Shown in pieces: positions 10,542 through 20,579 of a DNA stretch of 64,000 nucleotides; the first letter of the stretch is position 1, and every line of letters begins with the position of its first letter. Source of the stretch: Diphasiastrum complanatum. Lineage: Eukaryota; Streptophyta; Lycopodiopsida; Lycopodiales; Lycopodiaceae. Location: positions 6,198,852-6,262,851 of the forward strand of contig CM055103.1 of assembly GCA_029204225.1 (NCBI GenBank), read 5' to 3'. Position numbers and translations under genes: made by a program. A model generated the notes under the pieces. The model made no database searches, was not told where the DNA came from, and saw only the letters and a program-made list of their open reading frames with translations.

Positions 10542-11529
10542 TCAAAAATCTTCATTTTCGTGTTCGTCAGCTGCTCCTTCTATCACTGGCGGCAAGTCAT
10601 AGTATTGTCTCTCTAGAACTTCGTAGCTAACAGCATTGTCATTAGCCATTGTCCCGCTCTCATCGAATTTGACATCTCTCACTGTTTTCACAGTGTTCGT
10701 GTCTGGCATGTAGATTCTGTAGTATGACGAATTGTTGTCATAACCTACCAGAAATCCCTGTTTGGCTTTCTCATCAAGCTTCTTTCGAGGCTTATCAAGA
10801 ATATGTGCATATGCCGCACAACCAAAGATTCTGATGTGAGACAGGTTGGGCTTTCTACACCACCATATCTCATGTGGTGTCGTGTGAGGAACACCAGACT
10901 TACCCATCCTGTTCTGGATGTATGCAGCCCACAATGCCCTTGGAGCCTTCGAGTAGGCCATCATGCATCTGGCTACTTCCATTAGGGTCATGTTCTTTCG
11001 TTCACCAACACCATTGTGCTGTGGTGTGTAGGCTGCAGTTCTTCTGTTAATGATGCCACGATCATTGCATAAGTCAGTGAAGCGATTCGAGATATATTCG
11101 CCACCTCGATCTGTTTTGATCTGCTTCACTTTGATGTCTGTGCATCTTTCTGCCCTTCACATATTCTATGAATTTATCAAGCGCTTCAGATTTATTCTGA
11201 ATAAAGTACACTCTGGCAAATTTGCTGTAATCATCAATGAAGGTTATGTAATACTTTGAACCTCCTATTGAGATCACGTTGAATGGTCCGCAGATGTTAG
11301 AGTGCACTAGCTCCAAAATCTTTGTCGTTTTGTAGGAGTCTTTGATGAATGGTGTGCGTGACATCTTGTCTTTCAAACATGCATCACAAGTGGTCAAAGT
11401 GGTTGCATTCGAGATGGTGACCCCTGTTATCGCTCCATGATGGCTTGCCTGGTAAAGTGCCATTGAGGTCATGTGGCAGAGTCTTCTGTGCCACAGAGTG
11501 TCTGGCGAGTCGCCATGATTCTGATGCAC
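10542..11529 (-). pseudogene. copia-1 integrase (GAG-pre-integrase plus catalytic core)
   Basis: The first frame (11529-11074) begins with LWHRRLCHMTSMALYQ, the His part of the HHCC zinc site, continues with TCDACLKDKMSRTPF (Cys part), and then HSNICGPFNVISIGGSKYYITFIDDYSKF (split). The usual 'D-x-C-G-P' Asp is Asn here (HSNICGP). A one-base frameshift near 11135 leads to the second frame (11129-10542): IKTDRGGEY, TPQHNGVGERKN, HIRIFGCAAYAHI and GFLVGYDNNSSYYRIY. The second Asp (TDRGGE) and the Glu (GVGERKN) are intact. The N for D in the first catalytic position suggests the copy could not integrate. Confidence 0.85.
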
Positions 11530-11579
11530 CTGATTTGCAGGTAGGCGTACCTTCAGATGATATAGGTTCCCTTTACTTC

Positions 11580-12032
11580 TTAAGCAATGAGAGTATTGGT
11601 ATTGGCATCAATCACGTTGCATGCGTCATCAGAAAACATCACACGCATCCCTGCATCTGTTATTCTTGCTATAGAGAGCAAGTCTTGTTGCAAAGTAGGC
11701 ACGAACAGAACGTCTTTGAGTCGTCTGTCTCTATCGTTGGTGTTGAGCCATAGTGAACCAATGTTGTTCACTTGATGTTTAGATCAATCTCCAAGAACTA
11801 TGAATCTTGAAGGATCTGCACTTCTGAAATCAGACATTATTCGTCTTGATGTCACGAAGTGCGAGGTGGCTCCTGAATCTAGGATCACCTCATGTGTGTC
11901 AGACGTTGATGCTACACACACATCTTCACAGATGTAGGCGGTCAAACAAAATTTGTTCGTTCTTTCTTTGCCCATCTTCGAGCTCTCGGGCTCCTCGACA
12001 TAGGATGAACTATTGTTGTTCTCCTGTCTGTT
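11580..12032 (-). pseudogene. copia-1 protease region
   Basis: Frame 11975-11784 reads EVILDSGATSHFVTSRRIMSDF, with the aspartic protease active-site signature DSGATSH. The next frame (11771-11580) gives LKDVLFVPTLQQDLLSIARITDAG, the usual copia phrase after protease ('V-L-Y-V-P-x-L-x-x-N-L-L-S-V'). An in-frame stop between the pieces, near 11775, breaks the polyprotein. The region begins just after gag, whose frame stops at 12033. Confidence 0.85.
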
Positions 12033-12935
12033 CTATGCTGATTTGTTCCTTGGGTTCTGGCGGCAATCCATGGCTAAGTGACCCTTCCTGTGGCAATGGA
12101 TACACTCAAACTTGGGATTGAGCCAGCAGGTATCTACTGCATGCCCGTCTCTTCTGCATCTCAAACAAGTCTTCTTGTCTGCACCTTGTTGTTTCGACCT
12201 CCCTTTGGTCTTCCGATTGCCTTTGCTTGTTCCCTCTGCTTGCTGGTCACGATCCTGCCTCTGATTGGACTCCCTCTTAGGCTTAAATTGCTTCTTTGAT
12301 TTTTCTTTGTTGCCGTAGAGGGCCTGATCAGAACCATCTTTGTGATCCAGATGTTCTCTGGCCTCGACTTCCTCTCGAATCTCGACAACCGCCTTTTCGA
12401 GGTTCATGGCGGGATCTTTCGCGAGCAAGGTTCTTGTCATCTGGAATGATCTAGGTATGGCTCTCAACAGGTACATGAGCTGCTTTTCAGATGACACAGC
12501 GTTCTCTGTTCTAGAGTTATGTAGTGACAGAAACAGATCTTTCATCTTTCTTACGAAAGTGGTGAGGTCTTTTCCATCCCACTGCAAATTCGTCAACTGA
12601 TCTTCCAGCATCGTGATCTGACTTCTTGATTTCGTCTGAAATCTGGTGGGCAATGCATCCCATATCTCCTTAGCCTTGGAGAGTGTAGCCAGGTCAAATG
12701 TGAGGTTATCTTCGATGGAAGATGATAGCAAGGCTACTACCTTGTCATTTTTCTCCCTCCATTTGCGTAGCTCCTTGCCTATTGTTGTAGGCATTTCTTC
12801 TGTGCCATCCACCCAGGGGAAGAGTCCTTCGCCCTTGAGAATCAAAGATGTCTTAACTTTCCAGGCTAGAAAGTTAGATCTTGAAGAATCAAGTATTGTG
12901 CAGATCTTGCTCTGCATGCTGCTGACTGAAGCCAT
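12033..12935 (-). CDS. copia-1 Gag (UBN2-type, two zinc knuckles), 300 aa, still open
   Basis: Starts MASVSSMQSKICTILDSSRSN and has the UBN2/gag-like helical domain: NFLAWKVKTSLILKGEG, EIWDALPTRFQTKSRSQ, LEDQLTNLQWDGKDLTTF and MYLLRAIPRSFQ. A basic linker rich in Lys, Arg and Gln (about residues 205-255) precedes two CCHC knuckles, CLRCRRDGHAVDTC and CIHCHRKGHLAMDC. All Cys and His are conserved. It would bind element RNA and build virus-like particles. Its start lies about 105 bp after the PBS. Unlike pol, this 903-bp frame has no stop, so it could still produce a protein if the LTR is transcribed. Confidence 0.85.
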   Translation of the reverse strand: MASVSSMQSKICTILDSSRSNFLAWKVKTSLILKGEGLFPWVDGTEEMPTTIGKELRKWREKNDKVVALLSSSIEDNLTFDLATLSKAKEIWDALPTRFQTKSRSQITMLEDQLTNLQWDGKDLTTFVRKMKDLFLSLHNSRTENAVSSEKQLMYLLRAIPRSFQMTRTLLAKDPAMNLEKAVVEIREEVEAREHLDHKDGSDQALYGNKEKSKKQFKPKRESNQRQDRDQQAEGTSKGNRKTKGRSKQQGADKKTCLRCRRDGHAVDTCWLNPKFECIHCHRKGHLAMDCRQNPRNKSA

Positions 12936-13040
12936 TGTTTCTTGAAGTCTGTTTCCTTGTTGATGGTTGATTGTCTGAATGCTTGGCCTCCTGGATCTGA
13001 TAACTTCTCGGCTATGTCAGAGTTTGATATGATGACTTGT

Positions 13041-13051
13041 TCTGATACCAC
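13041..13051 (-). other. Primer binding site of copia-1 (initiator tRNA-Met type)
   Basis: The minus strand reads TGGTATCAGAAC directly after the LTR end TTAACA and one spacer base. The standard plant copia PBS is TGGTATCAGAGC, complementary to the 3' end of initiator tRNA-Met. This fixes the inner LTR boundary at 13052. Confidence 0.85.
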
Positions 13052-13882
13052 TGTTAAGAATGATGACTGATGAATTCGTCGGATTCGCGAAACTTTTGCG
13101 AAGGCGAATCAAGCATGACTCTCTTTGTCTCGGATGGAGTTCAGATGCGATCGTTGGACACTGCCAGCTGAATCACTCCTACAGTCCTCCCCCCCTACGT
13201 GCATATCCACATAGTGAATTGGCGTGAGAGAAACGCGGTTCTCTCACGAGTAATCGTCTCGCTTTTATTAGCGGATAGTTGGATATTCTGATCCTAGACA
13301 GAATTGTCTTCGCACGCAGGCGGACAAGTATTCTGTATTTTTCGTCTTGATTGCTTACTAGCATCAGACTATTACGTTACACTATATGTGTATTCTGTTG
13401 ATCTATATGTCAAGTATCATCCAGTAAGTATGGTCGCCCTATGTAAATCTAAGATTAGAGTAATTAAACATCTACAACTAATTAGGGAATTACAAGAGTG
13501 GCAAATTAGCCCCGACCTAGAATGTATCTGCTGATATCATACCGTCAGATCAGATATCTGTACGTCTGGGTACTTGCGTGATCTTAGCTGGTACTCTTTG
13601 GAGCGTGTGGGCAAAACGGGTTTCGTTTTGCTCGTATGCCTTTCTCTCGTACTGGACCGCAAAGGAATCTCGTTCGTGGATCTTTCGTGTTCACGAACCA
13701 TTCGTCTTTGTCTCCTTTGACTTTGAGGTTCGCGAATCATTCGTCTTCGTCTCCTTTGACTTTCGTGTTTGCGAAACTCTTCGTGTTTTGTGTCTCCAGA
13801 TTTTCGAGTTCGGGAACATCTTTGTCAGGTTGAGGGCTGAAAGCTAACAAGGCTTTGTAGTTGGAAACATTTTGTTTCTTCA
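13052..13882 (-). repeat. 5' LTR of copia-1, 831 bp
   Basis: On the minus strand it starts TGAAGAAAC at 13882 and ends TTAACA at 13052, giving TG...CA termini. The inner end is fixed by the PBS and the outer end by the match to the 3' copy. The outer part has two imperfect repeats of a tcgtctcctttgactttc-like phrase (about 13697-13715 and 13746-13763). No clear target-site duplication is visible because the opposite end of the element is truncated. Confidence 0.8.
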
Positions 13883-13899
13883 GAGTTCTCATCCAAATA

Positions 13900-14390
13900 A
13901 GTTTACGAAGCCATGCTACCTTGAAAAACTCTTTTGAATTAGAAAATTTCTAGCAATGTGCTTAATAGGAAAGATCCGAAAAGACTCAAATCTTGAAAAC
14001 GTACAAAAGCAGACCGAAAAGTTTGGCCAACATATACCATACTACTACTTCGTATGTTATAAATGACATAGATTACTAGGGTGGTATGGATTGGGCTAAG
14101 AGGCCTAGAGGAATGCACACGTTTTTCTCTAAGACGTCTAAGGCGATTCAAAATTCTAATATGGTTATTTGTATAATGAGTACTAACAAGCAGAGACTTA
14201 AAAACAGACCATTTAATAGGACCTTCTCCAAAATTCTAAAGTTTATTCAAATTACATCTAGACAAAAAGTTAAACCTTTCTCTATGATTTGTACCATTTC
14301 TCTAGCAAAACAAAGAGGTAAAGGGATGGAAGAGCAAACCTCTGAAGTGTCGATAGTAGAAGAGCCAAAGATTATATTTTGATTAGTCAG
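13900..14390 (-). pseudogene. PLE N-terminal GIY-YIG endonuclease
   Basis: On the minus strand HTTLVIYVIYNIRSS is followed by SMVYVGQTFRSAFVRFQD. 'Y-V-I-Y-N ... Y-V-G-Q-T ... R-F' is the GIY-YIG core, with Tyr, the YVG triad and the first Arg visible. Upstream in the same frame come IKWSVFKSLLVSTHY and LNRLRRLREKRVHSSRPLSP, then stops at about 14236 and beyond. Downstream a frameshift leads to a phrase like IKHIARNFLIQKSF before the copia insertion at 13882. The nuclease nicks target DNA to prime reverse transcription. Its place before the RT defines the permuted PLE type. It is broken by stops and cannot be active. Confidence 0.75.
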
Positions 14391-15470
14391 ACAATTGTTT
14401 AAGACCAGGCCCTCCTGAAGGCTATTGGTTTGAGGTCAAAATTAGTGTTGACCACACCCCTCGTTTGTTTAATGTAAAGCGGTGAGGTACCTAAATAGGT
14501 CCCTCTGTTACACTCAAAAGATCACTGACAATAGCATGCAATCAAGTGCCCGCGACTTCTTGAAGTAACACTACTTGACTTCCTCTCACACCGAAAGTCT
14601 TTCACGAAACTAACCAAAAAGCCCTTGATCCTAAAAGGACCCAAAGAAAAGAAACTTCATGTGATTATGGTTCAGACTCTAACATGGTGAGACAAAGTTA
14701 ATTGGACCATGAGAGAGTCAATCACATGAAATTTGTTCGGAAAAGGTTTCATAGAAATTGCATAAGTGACTCTTGGTGGTAAATTACAAGGATGACCAAA
14801 GAGCCAAATGTACAAAATTCTTTACAAGAGGCAAGAATAAGCATAAAACTTACTTTATAACTTTGATACCATCAAGAACAAGAACCTAAACCTTAACATT
14901 AAGGAAAATTGAAATATTTATCTAATGAAGCGCAACCAAGAAAAACTTTACTACAGCTATACATGAAGGAATTTTTATTGAATACTAAAGGAGAGAAGAA
15001 AATTGAAAGTTGAAAAGAAAGGAAGTAGAGCATCAATTAACCTTAAGTAAAAACAATTTTATAAATTAGACTTTAAACATAAAAAGTGGAGACTTAGAAG
15101 AGAACCAGGAAAAAGATGAAGGAACAACACAACTTCTTAAAGGTAATAAATCACAAACTCAAACAAACTTCAATCACTTTTTAAAATTAGAACTAGGAAG
15201 AGGAAAGGAGAATATCTAAAAAAGCCAAAAGCAAGTGATTACCCTTAATAAGTAATACCCAAAAAAAAACAAGCCATAAAATTATTATGAAACAACAAAA
15301 ACCTTACCGACATGACATCGAATAAGAGAAGTTACTTTTGATTAGTAAAATTTAGATTAGTTGTAGGGGCATGCGCACCCTCTCAAGATATGCAAATAAG
15401 GACATACAGCTGGCCACTACTTGGATGAAAATTCATTAACTATTTGCATGTCCGCTAAAGTGACAGAAAA
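14391..15470 (-). other. AT-rich leader of the PLE between 5' repeat and nuclease
   Basis: About 1.1 kb with no open frame of note on the minus strand. The first 60 bp may extend the N-terminus (phrase LTNQNIIFGSSTID in a shifted frame). Otherwise it is A-rich on the plus strand. I see no further domain. Confidence 0.4.
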
Positions 15471-15923
15471 ATATCTATTTATGAAATTAGAATATATCCA
15501 ATTTCACAAATTTATATAGAGAAGTCAGTTATGTCATAAGGTAAACCTTAGACACAATATATGAGCAACTCAAAAAGTCAAAGGATCTAAGTCAAAACAA
15601 CAATAAAAAATTCAATAAACAAAAAATCTTAGCCAAATAGCATTGCTTATGTCTCATCAATACCCAAGCATAAGTTGCTAACTAGGTTTCGAAAGAATCC
15701 GGATTCTCTTGGGTAGACCCAGTCTTGACTAAAAAGCAAAAGACAATCAGTAAGAAGAAAATAATAATAATAATAATAATTTAAATAAAATGAGATTCAA
15801 AAATAAAAGTTATAAATCAAATCTAATTAAAAAAAATAAAAACAAAACTTAAAACGAAAACAAATAAGAACAAGGATCATAATGTGTATACGAGTTACTA
15901 AAACAAAGACAAAATAATAGAAA
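15471..15923 (-). repeat. PLE 5' pseudo-LTR
   Basis: Second copy (about 453 bp) of the repeat at 6669-7116, same orientation, with few substitutions and small indels and an (ATA)n tract at about 15760-15781. It carries the second pseudoknot-capable block (15661-15723). Similarity to copy A ends at 15923; beyond it the sequence is unrelated. Confidence 0.85.
15661..15723 (-). other. Pseudoknot-capable RNA element in PLE repeat (copy B)
   Basis: Same design as at 6852-6914. TACCCAAG/CTTGGGTA (15715-15708 with 15668-15661) is perfect. ACTGGGT pairs with ACCTAGT with one mismatch. The AGAATCC/GGATTCT palindrome is unchanged, the GAAA is preceded by C (CGAAA), and TTGATGA follows the second stem. 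Stems and palindrome are kept in both copies although the flanks have changed. Confidence 0.4.
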
Positions 15924-17245
15924 TGTGGATACACTGTACTCCAGTGTTCGAGCTATTAGTTCCACCTAGAATGAATCCCAATTCAAGGCCAGTTTCATGA
16001 CTAATAACCTTGAGAAGACCAAGGCATTCACACAGTGACATGTGAAGCAATGCATGGTATGTGACACTTATATGCATGGAGAGAGAAAATCAATAGGAAC
16101 TTGTGCTATCTATAGGATGGACCTTGGGCATGCATGGCATCATGCACAAACCCATGGAAACTATATAGTCCTACAAGAACTCGCCCATCTACATTCTCGG
16201 TTTGATGGCTTTGGTGACCAATTACCTGTTCTCTTGTGTTTGGAGATGTTGGGAAATGTAAATTTGAGAACAATGTGGAAGTGGTTGGAGAGTGAAGTGA
16301 AGTGCCCAATATGAACTTTTTATGTTCTTATTCAAACAAAAATTCTAGTGGCATAGAGTCCATCGAGTTTGCAAAGCAAAAATAGGCCCATATTGACAAT
16401 TTTCCAAGTGTTAAATCAAAAACTATAAAAGAGAGTACAAGCTTATTGATGGAGAGATGTTTTTGAGAAGGATGACAATTTCGATACACACGTGAAGAAA
16501 TAGATTACGAAAAGTCACCTTCTACAAGATACTTATTGCATTCGCTTAGAAGTAACAAATTCTCATTTGAAATGACTAATAAAGAAGCACCAAATGTTGG
16601 TTCTACATCATCCAAAATAAGGTGGAAAAGGACTGGGAATAAATAAATTAGAGTCTAGGTTTGTTATCTTAACCTATGGGATCAAATAAAGCATAAGTGA
16701 TTTTCCAACTAATGGAAATAAAGGAAATGAATCCACGCTTTGTGCACTTTGTAAGTGATGCTAACTAGATGAATGTCGGTGCAAGCTTGTTGAAGGCACA
16801 TCTCTGGTTGTAATCTTGAGTTTTTGTCTCTTGAAAATAGATGATGCAATTGACCCTAGAAAGTTAAACAAGCATTAAAGCTAGTTCTTGCCTCTTATTA
16901 GAACATTAAGCCTATAATACATTCCACGACAAAATGTATCTAGGAAAAAGATTAAGAATCTTCGACTAAGCTAAGAGAAAGATCTAAAGAGCTCACTTTT
17001 TCTTGGTGCTTCTCACCTTACATTTAATATAGATCCATTAGAGAACTCCTTATATCCTTATCATCCTTATAAGAAAAAGCATGTTGGGTGGTTTCACTTT
17101 TCCTTATTAATTATGAAAGATTCTTTTTGTCTATAAATGAGTGCAATCTTTGGCACACAAATAATCTTATGCCTCTTTTGTTAGAAATCAATGATAGACT
17201 TTATTGTTACACTTCTTAGTTACTGTTCACGATGCACTTTATTAT
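15924..17245. other. Spacer between PLE and copia-2
   Basis: 1.3 kb of AT-rich DNA. Open frames of up to 90 codons at 16042-16314 show no known motif and overlap on both strands. No repeat or RNA gene was recognised. Confidence 0.4.
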
Positions 17246-17459
17246 TGATAGCTATTACCAGCTGTAACTAGTCGTAGGCTAGTCTAGTAGTCTACTCCTA
17301 AGTTTTCTCTCTCTCTATCAGTGTTCAGGATCTATATGTACATTTTACATTCAGTATGAAGTGTGGGGTGATAGAGTGATATTGTGTGTTCATCTTCCGC
17401 CTCCTTACTTGGTGATTGCTTATGGTGAATGCTTGATGTTGCATATCTGATTATTGACA
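17246..17459 (+). repeat. 5' LTR of copia-2 (214 bp)
   Basis: Starts TGATAGCTATT and ends ATTATTGACA, immediately followed by the PBS. It matches 21570-21783 along its full length. Very short for a plant copia LTR. Confidence 0.9.
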
Positions 17460-17470
17460 TGGTATCAGAG
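17460..17470 (+). other. Primer binding site of copia-2
   Basis: TGGTATCAGAG directly abuts the LTR end, complementary to initiator tRNA-Met. Confidence 0.9.
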
Positions 17471-17987
17471 GTATGATAGTCATGCGTGCCTAATTAGTGG
17501 ATACAGCTTGTCACAGGCTCCGCAACAAAGTGAGAAAGCTTGGAGAGACAAAAACAGCTGGAAGAAATCCTTCTTGATATATTTTGCAGGTTTTGGGGCT
17601 CACAATTATTAGTGGGAAACGAAGACACAGTCTTGGAGGCATCATAAAGGCTAGGACAGCATCAGACAAATTGAAAATATATTGAGTGGAAAAAGTTTTA
17701 CAATATTTTTTTTAGTCTTTGTGAAAAGTGTCATTTGTCAGAGAGTTGTGCCAAGAAATCTCTCATTTGTTTGTTTGGGGTACTGCAAATCACACCAGAC
17801 AGTGTCTAGTACTGTCATTCAGAGCTTTGAGGCTTCATACCTTTCACATTACTGATATTTGTCTAATTGAACAATCACTCGTTTCGAAATCTAAGCAAAG
17901 AGGAGGAGGCGTAGCCGCCGCGCCGAAGTAGGGAATCTAGAATATTCCCTCTGAAAGTTCTTATATTCTCTCTTTTTTATACCCGTA

Positions 17988-18210
17988 CCAATATTGGATC
18001 CAAGCGCGCTAGCGAAGATAAACCTGAGCAGTCGTACATCCGCGCTCCAGTCCAATATTGTCCATACCGATATCGGATTCAAGTGCACGAGCTAAAGGGA
18101 ATTCTGAGCAGTTGTACATCCGCGCTCCAGTCCGTTATTGCATGCTCCAATATCGGATCCACGCGCACAAGTTAAAGAGGATCCTTAGCAGTCGTACTTC
18201 CGCGCTCCAT
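17988..18210 (+). repeat. Three ~80-bp tandem repeats in the copia-2 leader
   Basis: Units begin at 17988, 18067 and 18147, each with a palindrome of the form CCRATATYGG. Each continues through an internal GAGCAGTYGTAC-like phrase (GCAGTCGTACTTCC in the third) and ends with CGCGCTCCAKT. They lie between PBS and gag, where packaging and translation signals of retrotransposons sit. Confidence 0.8.
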
Positions 18211-18291
18211 TTTGATATCAGGTGTATAACCAGAAAAATATACAGTGCTGTGGTGTGATAAATTACTTGATCCGGACTCATATGTTCAATA

Positions 18292-19276
18292 ATGGCAACT
18301 CTAAGCGAGAGTGTCCTCAATGAGTCAAGCAAATTGGAAGGAGCCGGCAACTATGTTGTTTGGAAATTCAAACTGAAGAACATTTTGATGGAAAAGGAGC
18401 TATGGGAGATCGTGACAGGCGAAGAGAAAAGATCAGTGATAGAAGAAGATCAGCGGACATTTGATAGGAGAAAATGGAAAGCACAAAATGTCATCAACTT
18501 ATCAGTTAGAGATGCAATTATTCCCTACATTTCGGATTCAGAAGGACCAAAAGAAACATGGGATACGTTGAAGGCATTGTTTGAGACGACAAACACATCT
18601 CGAGTGCTATTCCTGAAGACGAAGCTGCACACATTGCGGATGGATGATGGTGCAACTATTGCTGATCACCTATTGAAGATCAAAGAGATTCGTGACCAAT
18701 TAGCAGTAGGTGGAGAGCAAGTACAGGATTGTGAAATAGTGCATTGACATTGAATAGTTTGAGTGAGTCACATCAGATGTTTGTGACAAGTATAGCCACA
18801 CGGGAAAATCTTCCAACCTATGAAGAGTTAGGTGGATTGCTTTTGCAGGAAGAACAATGTCAAGAGACCTTGAGTCATCGCAACAGGGGATTTGATCAAG
18901 CTCTTGCATTCAGAGGACATGGTGGTAGATTTGGTCATGGAAGACACCAATCAAAAGGTGGAAACTCATATTGTGGACCAGTCCAACAATTTCAAGGACA
19001 ATCCAATGATGGCCCAAATCGAGGAAATTGGAATTAAGGACGCGGCTATTCCAGGCAAAATAAACCTAAAAATTGTAGGTATTGCAACAAACCTGGCCAT
19101 TGGGAGTGTGAATGCTTCAAGAAACAGAAGGAGATGGAACAAAGAGAAGAAAAAGGGCAATCAACATCAATTTGATGATTATTATTATGAAGACAATTAT
19201 ACTGATCAACATCAATACGATGATGATCAATATGAAGATGATACAGGTGAGAGCTCAAAATTGCTCATTACAATAT
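18292..19276 (+). pseudogene. copia-2 Gag
   Basis: Begins MATLSESVLNESSKLEGAGN, then NYVVWKFKLKNILMEKELW, KETWDTLKALFETTNTSR and LFLKTKLHTLRMDDG, the UBN2-type gag domain. A frameshift and stop at 18744-18747 break the frame. It continues as LNSLSESHQMFVTSIATREN and LPTYEELGGLLLQEEQ, with a Gly/Arg/His-rich tail, a stop at about 19035, and then one CCHC knuckle CRYCNKPGHWECEC (about 19072-19113). The ATG at 18292 is the natural start, 80 bp after the tandem repeats. Confidence 0.85.
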
Positions 19277-19278
19277 AA

Positions 19279-19716
19279 ATGACAAGTGATGAAACCAAGG
19301 ATACCTGGTACATTGATAGTGGTGCATCCAAACACATGACTTCAAGGAAAGAGTGGTTTTCAAAGCTCAAGGAAACTCACAATGGTGATGAAGTTGGACA
19401 AGCCGATGTCAAATTGCTATCTGTTGATGGAGTTGGAGTGGTGCTAGTGAAGTTAGCCAGTGGGAAGGTAAAGCAGATAAGCAATGTGCAATATGCACCT
19501 GGTTTAGCTAACAATCTACTATCTGTTGGGATGATGGCTGATCAACAACTCAAGGTTGAGTTTGACAACGACAAATGTCTTGTCAAAGACATCAAGAATC
19601 ACTACAAAGTGATTGCTACAGGAGCTAGAGTCAACGGGAATCGACTCTACAAATTGAATGCGAGATCTTTTACTCAAGCTATGGTAAGCACTGTTGATAA
19701 TCGAAGTGACCTTTAG
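19279..19716 (+). pseudogene. copia-2 protease
   Basis: WYIDSGASKHMTSRKEWF carries the aspartic protease signature DSGAS. It continues with VKQISNVQYAPGLANNLLSVG, the usual segment after protease. The frame ends at a TAG at the position of the conserved Trp in 'L-W-H-x-R-x-G-H' (here L-stop-HQRFGH), a single-base Trp-to-stop change. Confidence 0.85.
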
Positions 19717-20579
19717 CATCAAAGGTTTGGTCATATTAGTGCTCAAAGCTTGCAAATCCTCAAAAGAGGTAATCTAGTTGTTGGATTGCCTGATATCTCT
19801 TTTGAAGGAAAAATTTGTGAGGGTTGCATTTTGGGAAAACAGCATAGAGAGAGATTTTCCAAAGATGGAACAAGAAGAGCCAATGGCATTCTTGATCTTG
19901 TTCATAGTGATCTGTGTGGACCAATACAAACTAGTTCCATTAGTGGTTGTTACTATTTCATCACATTCATTGATGACTATAATAGACATATCTGGATTTA
20001 TTTCATAAGCAAAAAATTTGATGCTTTTGCCAAGTTTAGAGAGTTCAAGGCTCTAGTTGAAAAACAAACAGGTTGTTATATTAAGACTCTCAGATCAAAT
20101 GGTGGCGGTGAGGATTTTTTTCAATAGAGATTATAAATTTTTGCAAGGATCAGGGGATCAAGAGACAAACCACTACACCCTATTCACCACAACAGAACGG
20201 AGTTGCAGAACGAAAAAATAGATCCATTGTGGAGATGGCTACGACAATTCTTAAGAGCAAGGGTTTGCCAAATGCCTTTTGGGCAGAAGCATGCAACATA
20301 GCTACTCATATCTTGAATCGGTGTCCTACGAAGTCTGTGGAGGGTAAGACACCTTACGAAACTTTTATTGGCAAGAAACCTAATGTTTCTCATTTACGAG
20401 TATTTGGTTGTGATGTTTACGTTCATGTGCCTGATGCAAAATGAAAGAAGCTAGATGCAAAAGCTGTTAAGAGTATTTTCCTTAAATATGATGAAAGAGC
20501 CAAGGCATACAGGATGTATGACACAGATGCACAAAAGATCGTGATTTCCAGAGATGCTACTTTTGATGAGATGGATCAA
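19717..20579 (+). pseudogene. copia-2 integrase
   Basis: HQRFGHISAQSLQIL and CEGCILGKQHRERF form the HHCC zinc site. HSDLCGPIQTSSISGCYYF and FIDDYNRHIWIYF hold the first catalytic Asp. The second site reads LRSNGGGE where the family has RSDNGGE or TDRGGE, so that Asp is lost. A stop at 20127 is followed by TPYSPQQNGVAERKNRS with the catalytic Glu in shifted sequence, then LPNAFWAEACNIATHILNRC, LRVFGCDVYVHVPD, a stop, and KAVKSIFLKYDERAKAYR. Dead by mutation in the catalytic triad and by stops. Confidence 0.85.

Larger units (their letters stand above)
8617..13882 (-). mobile_element. Ty1/copia LTR retrotransposon (copia-1), nested in the PLE
   Basis: Element order on the minus strand: 5' LTR (13882-13052), PBS, gag, protease, integrase, RT, RNase H, polypurine tract (8837-8828), then the first 211 bp of the 3' LTR (8827-8617). 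PR-IN-RT-RH order is diagnostic for copia. The 3' LTR lacks its last ~620 bp, so the left end was truncated after insertion. By eye the shared 211 bp differ at about 16 sites, nearly all transitions and many at CpG, which suggests an old, methylated insertion. gag is still open, while pol carries frameshifts and stops. Confidence 0.9.
6669..15923 (-). mobile_element. Penelope-like element (GIY-YIG N-terminal type) interrupted by a copia element
   Basis: The element is bounded by two direct repeats (6669-7116 and 15471-15923), the pseudo-LTR arrangement typical of PLEs. Reading on the minus strand from the right: pseudo-LTR, about 1 kb of AT-rich leader, GIY-YIG nuclease (around 14000-14250), a copia insertion (8617-13882), a Cys-rich linker with the family's CxC and KGxKF blocks (7858-8493), and RT with GIPMG and RYIDD motifs (7110-7846). 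The RT frame stops inside the first bases of the 3' repeat. GIY-YIG placed before RT is the permuted order known from the Chlamys/Naiad branch; classical PLEs carry it after RT. Several stops and frameshifts and an internal RT deletion show the copy is dead. About 9.25 kb in total, about 4.0 kb without the copia. Confidence 0.85.

Noticed and set aside
14086-14382. 98-codon plus-strand frame
   Set aside because: Opposite strand of the PLE nuclease region; it has no domain.
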